Of a stretch of DNA of 64,000 bases, positions 16,660 through 24,112 are shown piece by piece. Positions within the stretch are counted from its first letter, which is position 1. The number at the start of each line of letters is the position of its first letter. The stretch is taken from contig CAWDLE010000010.1 in assembly GCA_963803085.1 (NCBI GenBank), positions 124,001 through 188,000 of the forward strand. The letters are read 5' to 3'. Under the pieces are notes generated by a model. That model saw nothing but the letters and a program-made list of their open reading frames with translations, was not told where the DNA came from and did no database searches. The stretch is from JACVRW01 sp963803085 (GTDB lineage: Bacteria; Actinomycetota; Thermoleophilia; Solirubrobacterales; Thermoleophilaceae). Position numbers and translations under genes: made by a program.

Positions 16660-17297
16660 GCGCGGCTCCTTACGACCGCGACGGTGCCCGCCAGCAGGCC
16701 GAGCGCCCCGAGAGCCAGGGCCACGACCACGAGCCACACCGGGGCGCCCTCGTCTGACTCCGTTGCGGCCTGACTGGGCTCCGCGGTGGTGGCGATAGAC
16801 GTGAGAACCACCTGCGGCGCCGGCTCCTCCGAGTCGGGCGGGCCGATCCAGCGCACGACCTCGCCGCCCGCGTAGGTCTGGAGCGCCTTGAACGTGAGCG
16901 TCTCGCCCGGCGCGTCGGGCATTCCGACCGAGAGTCCGAAGTCCTGGAACTGTCCCGGCTTGACGATGCCGACCTTGCCGTCGCCGGTCCAGGTGATCGT
17001 GTCGACCTCCTCGGTCAACTTCTCGCCCTCGGCCTCGATGGGCTTGGCCGCCTTGCGCATCTTCACGTCCGCTGTCCAGCCCGGGACCGGCTCTGTCGAC
17101 ACGAAGGCGAAGCCGGGCGGGAACTGCACCTCGACCTTCGTGGTTCCTGCATCGTCCCTCTCGTTGGGCACACGAACGTCGAGCCGCGTGAACGCATCCG
17201 GTGCCACCTCCGTGGGCTGAAGCGTCACGTGCGCGGATGCCGCGCTCGCCACGACGAGCGTGGCCGCGAGCACCACTAGGGCGATTGTCGTTCTCAT
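16656..17297 (-). CDS. YcnI-family (DUF1775) exported, membrane-anchored protein
   Basis: This 213-residue protein has a signal peptide ending ASAASAHVTL, so the mature protein starts with the His that is the copper-binding residue of YcnI proteins. The DUF1775 domain follows (PNERDDAGTTKVEVQFPPGF, EVDTITWTGDGK), then a C-terminal membrane helix (WLVVVALALGALGLLAGTV). GAGGAGG just before ATG 17297 fixes the start. YcnI proteins occur beside copper acquisition genes. Here the divergent operon begins with a cupredoxin-like protein. It overlaps the convergent response regulator stop by 4 nt. Confidence 0.88.
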   Translation of the reverse strand: MRTTIALVVLAATLVVASAASAHVTLQPTEVAPDAFTRLDVRVPNERDDAGTTKVEVQFPPGFAFVSTEPVPGWTADVKMRKAAKPIEAEGEKLTEEVDTITWTGDGKVGIVKPGQFQDFGLSVGMPDAPGETLTFKALQTYAGGEVVRWIGPPDSEEPAPQVVLTSIATTAEPSQAATESDEGAPVWLVVVALALGALGLLAGTVAVVRSRA

Positions 17298-17368
17298 CTG
17301 GGTTCCTCCTCGCTTGGTCATTTTGATTGGTACCTGGTGCATATGGCGTTGCCATACTTCGGCGCCGC

Positions 17369-17848
17369 ATGTCGAGGAATCAGCGCATCGGGCTGATCGT
17401 CGCGGCCGTCGCCGTGGCGGTGCTGGCCTTCGTGATCGCCAACCCGGGTGGGGACGACGACGGCGACAAGGCGTCGCAGACCACCGCCACGCCGAGCACC
17501 GACACCACCGAAACGCCGAGCACCGACACCACCGAAACGCAGACCGAGGCACCCGCCCCACCGAAGCCGACGGTCACGCGGATCGATATCCGCGGCGGCC
17601 AGGTGGTCGGCGGTCCTGCCGAGATCCACGCGAAGAACGGGGACACCGTTGTGATCGTCGTGAGCGCTGACGCGCCCGACGACATCCATCTGCACGGCTA
17701 CGACATCGAGAAGCCGGTCGAGCCGGGGAAGCCTGCGACCTTCAGGTTCAAGGCCAATCTCGAGGGCGAGTTCGAGCTCGAGAGCCACGTGGCCGAGGAC
17801 GCCGGTCGCGAGCCGCTGGTAGGGACCCTCATAGTCGAACCGCGGTGA
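17369..17848 (+). CDS. Membrane-anchored cupredoxin-like protein
   Basis: This 159-residue protein has an N-terminal membrane helix (LIVAAVAVAVLAFVIA), a Thr/Pro-rich linker made of two copies of TPSTDTTE, and a beta-sandwich of cupredoxin type (GDTVVIVVSADAPDDIHLHG, then GEFELESHVAED). Two His positions are retained, but the classical Cys-x2-His-x2-Met is absent, so it may bind metal weakly or not at all. It leads an operon with the polytopic membrane protein 8 bp downstream and is divergent from the YcnI gene. Start ATG 17369 fits the membrane anchor. Confidence 0.75.
   Translation: MSRNQRIGLIVAAVAVAVLAFVIANPGGDDDGDKASQTTATPSTDTTETPSTDTTETQTEAPAPPKPTVTRIDIRGGQVVGGPAEIHAKNGDTVVIVVSADAPDDIHLHGYDIEKPVEPGKPATFRFKANLEGEFELESHVAEDAGREPLVGTLIVEPR
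17489..17536 (+). repeat. 24-bp tandem duplication in the cupredoxin linker
   Basis: Two perfect copies of a 24-bp unit beginning ACGCCGAGCACC lie at 17489-17512 and 17513-17536 and encode TPSTDTTE twice. The reading frame is kept, and the effect is a longer extracytoplasmic linker. Confidence 0.9.
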
Positions 17849-17855
17849 GGCGCCC

Positions 17856-19226
17856 GTGTTCCTGATCGGGCACGGGATCTCCGTACGGTCCGACCTGCCC
17901 ATCCCCGAATGGCTGTTCGGTTGGGCGGCGGCGATGGTGCTCGTCGTCTCGTTCGTGGCGCTCGCGGTCCTGTGGCCGGAGCCGCGCCTGCAGAAGCCCA
18001 CGTGGCGCCCGCTGCCCGGCGGGATCGGCAGGGTGCTCGCGAGCCGGCCCGTGGAGATCATCTGCGGCGCGATCGGGATCTTCCTTTTCGGCCTCACGAT
18101 CTACGCGGGGCTGCGCGGCACCGAGAGCACCACGGCGAACTTCGCGCCGATCTTCATCTACGTGATCTTCTGGCTCGCGCTGGTGCCACTGAGCGTCCTG
18201 TTCGGCGACGTGTTCCGGGCGTTCAACCCGTGGCGGGCGATCGGCCGGGCGGTCGCGTGGATCGCGCGCACCGCTTCCCGCGGCGAGCTGCCGGCACCGC
18301 TCGAGTACCCGGCCTGGCTCGGCCGCTGGCCCGCGGCCGTCGGCATATTCGCGTTCGCGACGATGGAGCTGATCGCCTCGAACGGCGACAAGCCGGACAG
18401 CCTGGCCGTCGCCGCGCTCGCCTACTCCGCGGTCACCTTCATCGGAATGGCGCTCTACGGCATCGACCGCTGGATCGACCGCGCCGAGGCCTTCTCCGTG
18501 TACTTCAACCTGTTCTCGCGCCTGTCGGTGGTGGAGACGCGCGACCGCGAGGTCGGTCTGCGCAAGCCGCTGTCCGGCCTGCCGCAGCTCGAGTCGCTCC
18601 CCGGGACCGTGGCGCTCGTGGCGGTGATGATCGGCTCGGTCTCGTTCGACGGCTTGACCGGGAAGCAGCCCTGGAACAACATCTCGCCGGACATCGCGCA
18701 GTTCTTCCAGGACCGCGGCCTGTCGCCACAGCACGCGCTTGAGGCGACGTTCATGCTCGGGCTGATCGGAGCGGTGCTGTTCGTGGCCGGCTTCTACTGG
18801 CTGGGCGTGCTTGGAGCCAAGAGCGTGGGCGGCGGCTTCAGCGCTCGCCGGCTGGCCCATGAGTTCGTGCATTCACTCGTGCCGATTGCCCTGGCCTATG
18901 TGGCCGCGCACTACTTCACGCTGCTGCTCTTCCAGGGCCAGGCCATCGCGTACCTGATCTCGGACCCGCTGGGCAAGGGATCCGACATCTTCGGCACGGC
19001 CGATACGCAGATCGACTACACGCTGATCGGCGCGAACGCCACCTGGTACTGGCAGGTGGCCTTCGTGGTGGCCGGCCACGTGGCCGCGCTGATGCTGGCC
19101 CACGACCGCGCGCTCGCCCTCTACGAGGACAACAGGAAGGCCGTGCGCTCGCAGTACTGGATGCTCGGCGTGATGGTCGGCTTCACGAGCCTCGCGCTGT
19201 GGCTACTGTCGTCAGCGAACGCATGA
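17856..19226 (+). CDS. Polytopic membrane protein of unknown function (resembles proteins labelled fenitrothion hydrolase)
   Basis: This 456-residue integral membrane protein has about ten to twelve hydrophobic helices, including WLFGWAAAMVLVVSFVALAV and PVEIICGAIGIFLFGLTIYA. It has no recognised catalytic motif. The characteristic element FGDVFRAFNPWRAIGRA and the N-terminal His (LIGHGISVRSDLP) recall a family that databases often call fenitrothion hydrolase, a name I regard as doubtful for this context. It lies between a cupredoxin-like gene and a tiny membrane peptide gene that overlaps its stop, so a copper or respiratory membrane role is plausible. It starts with GTG 17856. Confidence 0.72.
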   Translation: MFLIGHGISVRSDLPIPEWLFGWAAAMVLVVSFVALAVLWPEPRLQKPTWRPLPGGIGRVLASRPVEIICGAIGIFLFGLTIYAGLRGTESTTANFAPIFIYVIFWLALVPLSVLFGDVFRAFNPWRAIGRAVAWIARTASRGELPAPLEYPAWLGRWPAAVGIFAFATMELIASNGDKPDSLAVAALAYSAVTFIGMALYGIDRWIDRAEAFSVYFNLFSRLSVVETRDREVGLRKPLSGLPQLESLPGTVALVAVMIGSVSFDGLTGKQPWNNISPDIAQFFQDRGLSPQHALEATFMLGLIGAVLFVAGFYWLGVLGAKSVGGGFSARRLAHEFVHSLVPIALAYVAAHYFTLLLFQGQAIAYLISDPLGKGSDIFGTADTQIDYTLIGANATWYWQVAFVVAGHVAALMLAHDRALALYEDNRKAVRSQYWMLGVMVGFTSLALWLLSSANA

Positions 19227-19348
19227 CCTTTCAAATAGCGCATGCCGGACACTGGATCACCTCGGTCGCATACTTCCTACCGGTGGTCGCGTTCCTCGTC
19301 TGGCTCGCCGTGACGCAGATCCGGGAGCGACGCCGAGAGGACAGGTGA
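19223..19348 (+). CDS. Small single-helix membrane protein (41 residues)
   Basis: The ATG at 19223 overlaps the stop of the large membrane protein (ATGA), a classic coupling arrangement. The product starts MTFQIAHAGHWITSVAYFLP, continues with one hydrophobic helix ending WLAVTQI and finishes with a basic tail RERRREDR, giving a clear cytoplasmic-side anchor. It is probably a small subunit or stabiliser of the preceding membrane protein. No homologue is recognised. The stop lies 3 nt before the next gene's start. Confidence 0.7.
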   Translation: MTFQIAHAGHWITSVAYFLPVVAFLVWLAVTQIRERRREDR

Positions 19349-19351
19349 GAA

Positions 19352-19900
19352 GTGGGAGCAATACACGTGCATGAGTTCATGAGTCTCGACGGCGTGATCG
19401 ACGCGCCGACGTGGACGTTCGATTACGGCTTCGACCCTGAGATGGGAGAGGCCATCGGCGCGTTCACGGATCGCGCCCGGGGCATCCTGCTCGGGCGCAC
19501 GACCTACGAGATGTTCGAGCCGGCGTGGTCGACGCGGACCGTGGAGGACGATCCGGGGGCGCCGTTCTTCAACGACACGACGAAGTACGTCGTCTCCGGG
19601 ACGCTCACCGACGCGACGTGGAGGAACTCGGAGGTCATCGGGCCGTACGACCCCGACAGGATCCGAAGCCTCAAGGACGAGGGCGACGGCGACCTCTACG
19701 TGAGCGGCAGCGGCACACTCGTCCGAGCGATGCTCGCGGACGGTCTGGTGGACGAGCTGCACCTGTTCGTCTACCCGCTCACCCGCGGGGCCGGCCCTCG
19801 GCTCTTCCCCGAGGACGCCCCACCCACCCAGTTCTCGCTGGCAGCCACGAGGTCATACGAGAACGGCGTGGTCTACCTGGCCTACCGTCCGCAGACCTAA
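19352..19900 (+). CDS. Dihydrofolate reductase / RibD C-terminal-like reductase
   Basis: This 182-residue protein has the RibD_C/DHFR-like fold: HEFMSLDGVID at the N-terminus, RGILLGRTTYEMFEPAW, then a strand-loop YVSGSGTLVRAMLADGLVDE that binds the NADPH phosphate in this family. Members of this actinobacterial group have mostly unknown substrates. It starts at GTG 19352 and lies 16 bp upstream of an ECF sigma gene, with a second family member on the other side. It is not the housekeeping folate enzyme. Confidence 0.85.
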   Translation: MGAIHVHEFMSLDGVIDAPTWTFDYGFDPEMGEAIGAFTDRARGILLGRTTYEMFEPAWSTRTVEDDPGAPFFNDTTKYVVSGTLTDATWRNSEVIGPYDPDRIRSLKDEGDGDLYVSGSGTLVRAMLADGLVDELHLFVYPLTRGAGPRLFPEDAPPTQFSLAATRSYENGVVYLAYRPQT

Positions 19901-19916
19901 CCGCGGCCACCGCGAT

Positions 19917-20945
19917 ATGCGCGAGCGCGAGACGGACGCCGTCGTTGCCGCCGCCAAGGCCGGCGACGAGCCGGCGTTCTCGCAGCTCGTCGAGCGCTAC
20001 CGGCCGGAGCTGCAGGTGCACTGCTACCGGATGCTGGGGTCGTTCGAGGACTCCGAGGATCTCGTCCAGGAGACCTTCCTGCGCGCGTGGCGCAAGCGCG
20101 CGAGCTTCAGCATCCGCGGAACCTCCTCGTTTCGAGCGTGGCTGTATCGGATCGCGACAAACGCATGCCTCGACGTGCTTCGCAGCAGGCCGCGCCGGAT
20201 CCTGCCGCCGCAAGTGGCGGCCGCTGGCGATCCGGCCGCGCCGCCTTCGCCCCCGGCCGATCTCCCCTGGCTGCAGCCGTACCCCGACCGGCTGCTCGAG
20301 CCGATCGCGCCGGCGGAGGACGAGCCCGGTGTGGTGGTCGTCCGGAGGGAGACGATCGAACTCGCCTTCCTCGCCGCGATCCAGCACCTGCCGCCGAGAC
20401 AGCGGGCAGCCTTGATCCTCCGCGACGTGCTCGGCTGGTCGGCGAAGGACACGGCTTCGCTGCTCGAGGCGACCGTCGCCTCGGCGAACAGCGCCCTGCA
20501 GAGAGCGAGAGCGACGATGCGGGGTCACCTGCCCGATCAGCGCACGGAGTGGGCCCCGTCCTCGAGGCCGAGCGAGGAGGAGCGCGAGCTGCTGCGACGC
20601 TACGTGGACGCCCACGAGCGGACCGACGCCGACGCGCTCGCCGAGCTGCTGCGCGAGGACGCGCGCCTCACGATGCCGCCGCACCCCACCTGGTACGCGG
20701 GACGGGACGCGATCATGATCGGCATGCGGCAGGGCTTCGACCCCGGGTTCGGCCACCTCCGAAGCATCGTCGCCGGCGCCAACATGCAGCCCGCGGCCGC
20801 CCACTACCTCCGACCGCCGGGCGAATCGGAGCACCGGCCGCTGGCGCTCGACGTGCTTCGGATCGAAGGGGGACGCGTCGCGGAGATCGACTCGTTCCTT
20901 TTCCCAGAGCTGTTTCCGGCGTTCGGCCTCCCGCCGAGGCTCTGA
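19917..20945 (+). CDS. ECF-type sigma factor with SnoaL-like C-terminal domain
   Basis: This 342-residue sigma factor has region 2 at about 10-80 (VERYRPELQVHCYRMLGSFE, SEDLVQETFLRAWRK), region 4 at about 140-200 (LPPRQRAALILRDVLGWSAK, then TVASANSALQRAR) and a C-terminal SnoaL/NTF2-like domain of about 125 residues (EERELLRRYVDAHERTDAD). Sigma factors of this layout lack a separate anti-sigma factor, and the C-terminal fold is thought to tune their activity. It lies between two DHFR-like reductase genes, the likely targets or partners. Confidence 0.9.
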   Translation: MRERETDAVVAAAKAGDEPAFSQLVERYRPELQVHCYRMLGSFEDSEDLVQETFLRAWRKRASFSIRGTSSFRAWLYRIATNACLDVLRSRPRRILPPQVAAAGDPAAPPSPPADLPWLQPYPDRLLEPIAPAEDEPGVVVVRRETIELAFLAAIQHLPPRQRAALILRDVLGWSAKDTASLLEATVASANSALQRARATMRGHLPDQRTEWAPSSRPSEEERELLRRYVDAHERTDADALAELLREDARLTMPPHPTWYAGRDAIMIGMRQGFDPGFGHLRSIVAGANMQPAAAHYLRPPGESEHRPLALDVLRIEGGRVAEIDSFLFPELFPAFGLPPRL

Positions 20946-21018
20946 TCGAGCGAGCGATGAGTTTTTCGCGGCTCTTCGTTGTAGATGACAAATAGCCATC
21001 CGCAACCAAGGAGACCCA

Positions 21019-21669
21019 ATGAGAATCCTCGCTGTCAACTCGTTCGTATCGCTCGACGGAGTGATGCAGTCGCCCGGAGGCCCGGATGAGGACCCCACCG
21101 GCGGCTTCACCCACGGCGGCTGGGGCGTCAACTACTTCGACGACGAGATGATGAGCCGGGTCGCGGAGTCCGCCCCATACGAGCTGCTGCTCGGCCGCGG
21201 GACCTACGAGATCTTCGCGGCGCACTGGCCCTACGACGAGGGACCGATCGCGGACCAGCTCAACAGCACCCGCAAGCACGTCGCTTCGACGACGCTCGAG
21301 TCGGTGGAGTGGAACAACTCGACGCTGATCCAAGGCGACGTGGCCGAGTACGTCGCGGACCTCAAGAGCCAGGACGGCCCCGAGATCCAGGTCCATGGGA
21401 GCCCAGGCCTCATCCAGACGCTGCTCGAGCACGACCTGGTCGACGAGTACCGCCTCTGGATCTTCCCTGTTGCTGTCGGGACCGGAAAGCGCTTCTTCGG
21501 CGACGGCACGATCCCGGTCGCGCTGAAGCTGGTCGACAGCGGGGTCACGAAGACCGGCGTCACGGTCAACACCTACAAGCGAGCGGGGGAGATCGACACC
21601 GGGTCGTTCGAGTTCGACGAGCCGACGGAGGCTGAGCTCCAGCGGCGCGAACGCCTCGGGGCGGCCTAG
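21019..21669 (+). CDS. Dihydrofolate reductase family protein
   Basis: This 216-residue RibD_C/DHFR-like reductase opens with ILAVNSFVSLDGVMQSPGGP and has LLLGRGTYEIFAAHW and a phosphate-binding region IQVHGSPGLIQTLLEHDLVD. It is a distant paralogue of the protein at 19352-19900, which begins with the same FxSLDGV motif. A good ribosome-binding site, AAGGAG, lies before ATG 21019. It follows the ECF sigma gene by about 70 bp and is a plausible member of its regulon. Substrate unknown. Confidence 0.86.
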   Translation: MRILAVNSFVSLDGVMQSPGGPDEDPTGGFTHGGWGVNYFDDEMMSRVAESAPYELLLGRGTYEIFAAHWPYDEGPIADQLNSTRKHVASTTLESVEWNNSTLIQGDVAEYVADLKSQDGPEIQVHGSPGLIQTLLEHDLVDEYRLWIFPVAVGTGKRFFGDGTIPVALKLVDSGVTKTGVTVNTYKRAGEIDTGSFEFDEPTEAELQRRERLGAA

Positions 21670-21765
21670 TCACAGCCGCGGCGCGGGCGAGCGTTTCGGC
21701 CGGCTGGCGCTAGGGTTCGACCAGAAGCACGCTTGGAGAGCCCGACCAGCTGGAGGACGGAAATA

Positions 21766-22230
21766 ATGGCGGACGTAAAGCCGATTCCCGACGGCTACCC
21801 GCAGGTCACGCCGTACTTGTGCGTGGACGGCGCGAAGGCCGCGATCGAGTTCTATTCGAACGTTCTGGGAGCCAGGGAGCGGATGCACATGCCGGGCCCC
21901 GACGGCAAGATCGGCCACGCCGAGCTCGAGCTCGGCGACTCGCTCATCATGCTCGCGGACGAGTTCCCCGAGATGGGCGTACGCGGGCCGAAGGCGGTGG
22001 GCGGCACGCCGGTGATGATCATGATCTACGTCGAGGACGCGGACGCCGTCTTCGATGCCGCCGTGGCAGCGGGCGCCACCGCCTTGCGTCCGATGGAGGA
22101 CCAGTTCTACGGGGACCGCACCGGTCAATTCGAGGACCCCTTCGGGCACCGCTGGAGCGTCGCGACCCACGTCGAGGACGTGCCGCCTGACGAGATGGAG
22201 AAGCGGGCCGCAGAGGCCATGAGCGGCTGA
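21766..22230 (+). CDS. VOC/PhnB-like glyoxalase-fold protein
   Basis: This 154-residue protein has the two beta-alpha-beta-beta-beta modules of the VOC fold: VTPYLCVDGAKAAIEFYSNV, HAELELGDSLIMLADE, then MIMIYVEDADAVFDAAVAAG and EDPFGHRWSVATH. The closest group is the PhnB/DUF1428-type bleomycin-resistance-like proteins, most of which have unknown substrates. GGAGGA at 21752-21757 supports ATG 21766. Its stop codon forms the first base of a strong hairpin (22230-22256) that belongs to a repeated element. Confidence 0.85.
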   Translation: MADVKPIPDGYPQVTPYLCVDGAKAAIEFYSNVLGARERMHMPGPDGKIGHAELELGDSLIMLADEFPEMGVRGPKAVGGTPVMIMIYVEDADAVFDAAVAAGATALRPMEDQFYGDRTGQFEDPFGHRWSVATHVEDVPPDEMEKRAAEAMSG

Positions 22231-22285
22231 GTCCGAGCGACGCAGTCGCTCGGACTGAGTGCGAAAACCAAGGAGGCCAAGGAAG
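22230..22285 (+). repeat. Repeated hairpin plus 18-nt tail element, copy A
   Basis: An 11-bp inverted repeat (AGTCCGAGCGA / TCGCTCGGACT, loop CGCAG) is followed by the tail CTGAGTGCGAAAACCAAG (22255-22272) and, 6 nt later, AAGGAAG. The same design occurs at 30911-30964, with an identical tail and spacing and a stem in which one pair has flipped. Both copies lie just downstream of plus-strand genes. It could be a terminator-like 3' element, a small RNA or a dispersed repeat. Confidence 0.7.
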
Positions 22286-22344
22286 GACTCGGGATATGCG
22301 CCGTTCGCCCGGTGGCGCCCGGTCACCTCCTTCTAAGCGAGGCG

Positions 22345-22398
22345 AAGAACCGGGAGGGGGCCCGCGCATGGCCCCCTCCTTGGCTCGAAACGGTTCTT
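22345..22398. terminator. Bidirectional terminator hairpin
   Basis: The inner arms GGAGGGGGCC (22353-22362) and GGCCCCCTCC (22370-22379) form a perfect 10-bp stem. The outer arms AAGAACCG (22345-22352) and CGGTTCTT (22391-22398) extend it, with an unpaired stretch on one side. It lies between the convergent VOC and DUF892-like genes and overlaps the latter's TAA stop. Confidence 0.8.
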
Positions 22399-23431
22399 AG
22401 GCGTTGCTGAGCTCCCGCTCGGTGGCCTGGAGCACGCCGGTGCGGTTCTTGTGCTTGCGCTCGTAGTCGCGCACGGCCTTGATGCGGGTGTCGTCGCCCT
22501 CGGAGAGCACGGCACGGACTTCCTCCACGCCTAGCTCGTCGTAGCCGGGCCAGGGCTCGGACGCCTGCAGCGAGTCGATTCGGCTGGTGATGGTGGAGCG
22601 GTTCTGGTTCTTGCGCTCGTAGGCGTCGATCTTGGCCAGATCGACCTGGGAGAGCTCGGAGAGCTTGTCCTGAACCTCGCTCGCGCTGAGCGAGTCGTAG
22701 TTCGCGATCGCCAGATCGGACTGGGACGCCACCGCGCCCTTGACCGTGCCCTCGGCGCGTGCGACGCCCGGGACCTTGCGGGCCTGGCGGGCCGTGCGCT
22801 TCGCTTGTCCCGCTCCCTTGCGAGTGGTGCGCTTGGCCGTGCCGCCCACCTCACGCAGCGCGTCGGCGGCGCCCGTCTCGGTCACGTCATAGGAGCCGGC
22901 TCCGTCGAACTCAGCCCGTGCCACGGCATCGGTCAATCGCGGGATCTCCTTCAGAAGCCGGTCGAGCATCCGCTGCTCGTCCCGGAGAACGGAATCGGCC
23001 AGACGCTCGGTCTTGGCGTCTCCGGCGGTGCGTGCGAGCCGGGCCAGCGCGGTGTAGGTGGCGATCTCGAGCGCCTCGGCCGCGCACGAGTCCTTGGCGT
23101 TCTTGAGCACCTTCTCCTCGCCACCGGTTCCGCGAACCAGATCGAACGGGGTCTTGGTCAACGCCAGGGCCTGCCCAACGAGGCTCTCCAGGGCACCGAG
23201 TCCGACCTGAAGCGGGTTGCTCCCCTGCCCCAGCTCGGCCAGCCGGCCCTCGAGACGCTCGGCGTGCCGCCGCGTCTCCTGGAGGTGGGTATCCAGCCCG
23301 TCGCGGTACTGACCCTTGGGGGTCATCGCAATCTGTGCCTGCAACTGACGCACAAGCGCCAGCTCCGCACCATGGGCCTCGTTCAAGTACTGCACGATCT
23401 TCTGTTCTTGCTTCTTAGTCACGAAATTCAC
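22397..23431 (-). CDS. DUF892-like helical protein with C-terminal YERKxxNR repeats
   Basis: This 344-residue protein has an N-terminal ferritin-like/DUF892-type helical domain (KIVQYLNEAHGAELALVRQL, THLQETRRHAERLEGRLAEL, CAAEALEIATYTALARLA). A basic linker rich in Arg, Lys and Thr follows (about 205-235). Two C-terminal repeats have a shared core, DAYERKNQNRSTI and RDYERKHKNRTGVL, each preceded by a short Tyr-Asp-containing helix. The N-domain is paralogous to the protein at 25875-26573. DUF892 proteins are stress-induced, but their chemistry is unclear. The GTG start at 23431 has no strong ribosome-binding site, and GTG 23422 is an alternative. Confidence 0.78.
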   Translation of the reverse strand: MNFVTKKQEQKIVQYLNEAHGAELALVRQLQAQIAMTPKGQYRDGLDTHLQETRRHAERLEGRLAELGQGSNPLQVGLGALESLVGQALALTKTPFDLVRGTGGEEKVLKNAKDSCAAEALEIATYTALARLARTAGDAKTERLADSVLRDEQRMLDRLLKEIPRLTDAVARAEFDGAGSYDVTETGAADALREVGGTAKRTTRKGAGQAKRTARQARKVPGVARAEGTVKGAVASQSDLAIANYDSLSASEVQDKLSELSQVDLAKIDAYERKNQNRSTITSRIDSLQASEPWPGYDELGVEEVRAVLSEGDDTRIKAVRDYERKHKNRTGVLQATERELSNA

Positions 23432-23504
23432 TCTCAGTGGGGGTAGTCGCCAGCGGGCCTACGCAGGCTGCGAGGGGGCCGGCATAGGTCGAGGAGGCAG
23501 GAGC

Positions 23505-23529
23505 GCCGGGCGGCTCGAGGCCGCCCGGC
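23505..23529. terminator. Hairpin after the small membrane protein gene
   Basis: The arms GCCGGGCGGC (23505-23514) and GCCGCCCGGC (23520-23529) form a perfect 10-bp stem with loop TCGAG, downstream of the minus-strand gene ending at 23548. Flanking GAGC/GCTC can extend the stem. No U-tract is present. Confidence 0.72.
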
Positions 23530-23547
23530 TTGCTCCACTAGGTCGGT

Positions 23548-23901
23548 CTAGCGATCGTTGTCGCTGTTGCGCTTACGCTCGGCGAGATCAACCGGGTTGT
23601 AGTCGGAGTCGGGCTCGTAGCTGCCGGACTTCGCGAGGCCGCGGGAGATGAAGTAGGCCCCGCCCAGAATCGAGACGTAGAGCCAAGCCTGCTTGGCGAT
23701 GAACTCGTCCGTCCCGTTGTCGCCGCCGTTGATCAACGCAGCGCTGACGAGAATCGTCACGACGAGTCCAAGCATGGCCCAGAACTCCGTGGTCTTGATC
23801 GCTGCCTTGGTCTCGTGGTTGCGCTCCGCGATCCGGCCGCGGATTCCGTTCGTCCGCGGCGTGTCGACGCGGGTGCTGCCAGTGGCACCAGTGGTGGCCA
23901 T
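23548..23901 (-). CDS. Small membrane protein of unknown function (117 residues)
   Basis: The protein has a polar N-terminus of about 37 residues and two hydrophobic helices (EFWAMLGLVVTILVSAALIN and AWLYVSILGGAYFISRGLA). A charged C-terminus follows (YEPDSDYNPVDLAERKRNSD). No family is recognised. AAGGAG before ATG 23901 supports the start. It sits between the two stress-type loci (DUF892-like protein and SigB-like sigma factor), so it may belong to the same response. It has the look of a stress-induced envelope protein, but no function can be assigned. Confidence 0.7.
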   Translation of the reverse strand: MATTGATGSTRVDTPRTNGIRGRIAERNHETKAAIKTTEFWAMLGLVVTILVSAALINGGDNGTDEFIAKQAWLYVSILGGAYFISRGLAKSGSYEPDSDYNPVDLAERKRNSDNDR

Positions 23902-24112
23902 GTGTGGCTCCTTATTGAGGTTGATTGGTGTCCCGAAGCCCGGCGGGCGAGCGCGTCTGGCGCCCGCTCCGTCAGTGCTTCTTGTCGAGTCCTCGGGGGC
24001 GGTCGTCGCCTTGGCTCCGGTACCGGCCCCGCCCCACTCCTGTGCCCGTGGCAGGGCGACGCAAACAGGTCGCGCTACCCCGGTCGGGCTCGAGTCAGGA
24101 CGGTGTCAGTGG

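Noticed and set aside
17489..17536. Possible CRISPR-like repeat
   Set aside because: It is only a two-copy in-frame 24-bp tandem duplication with no spacers.
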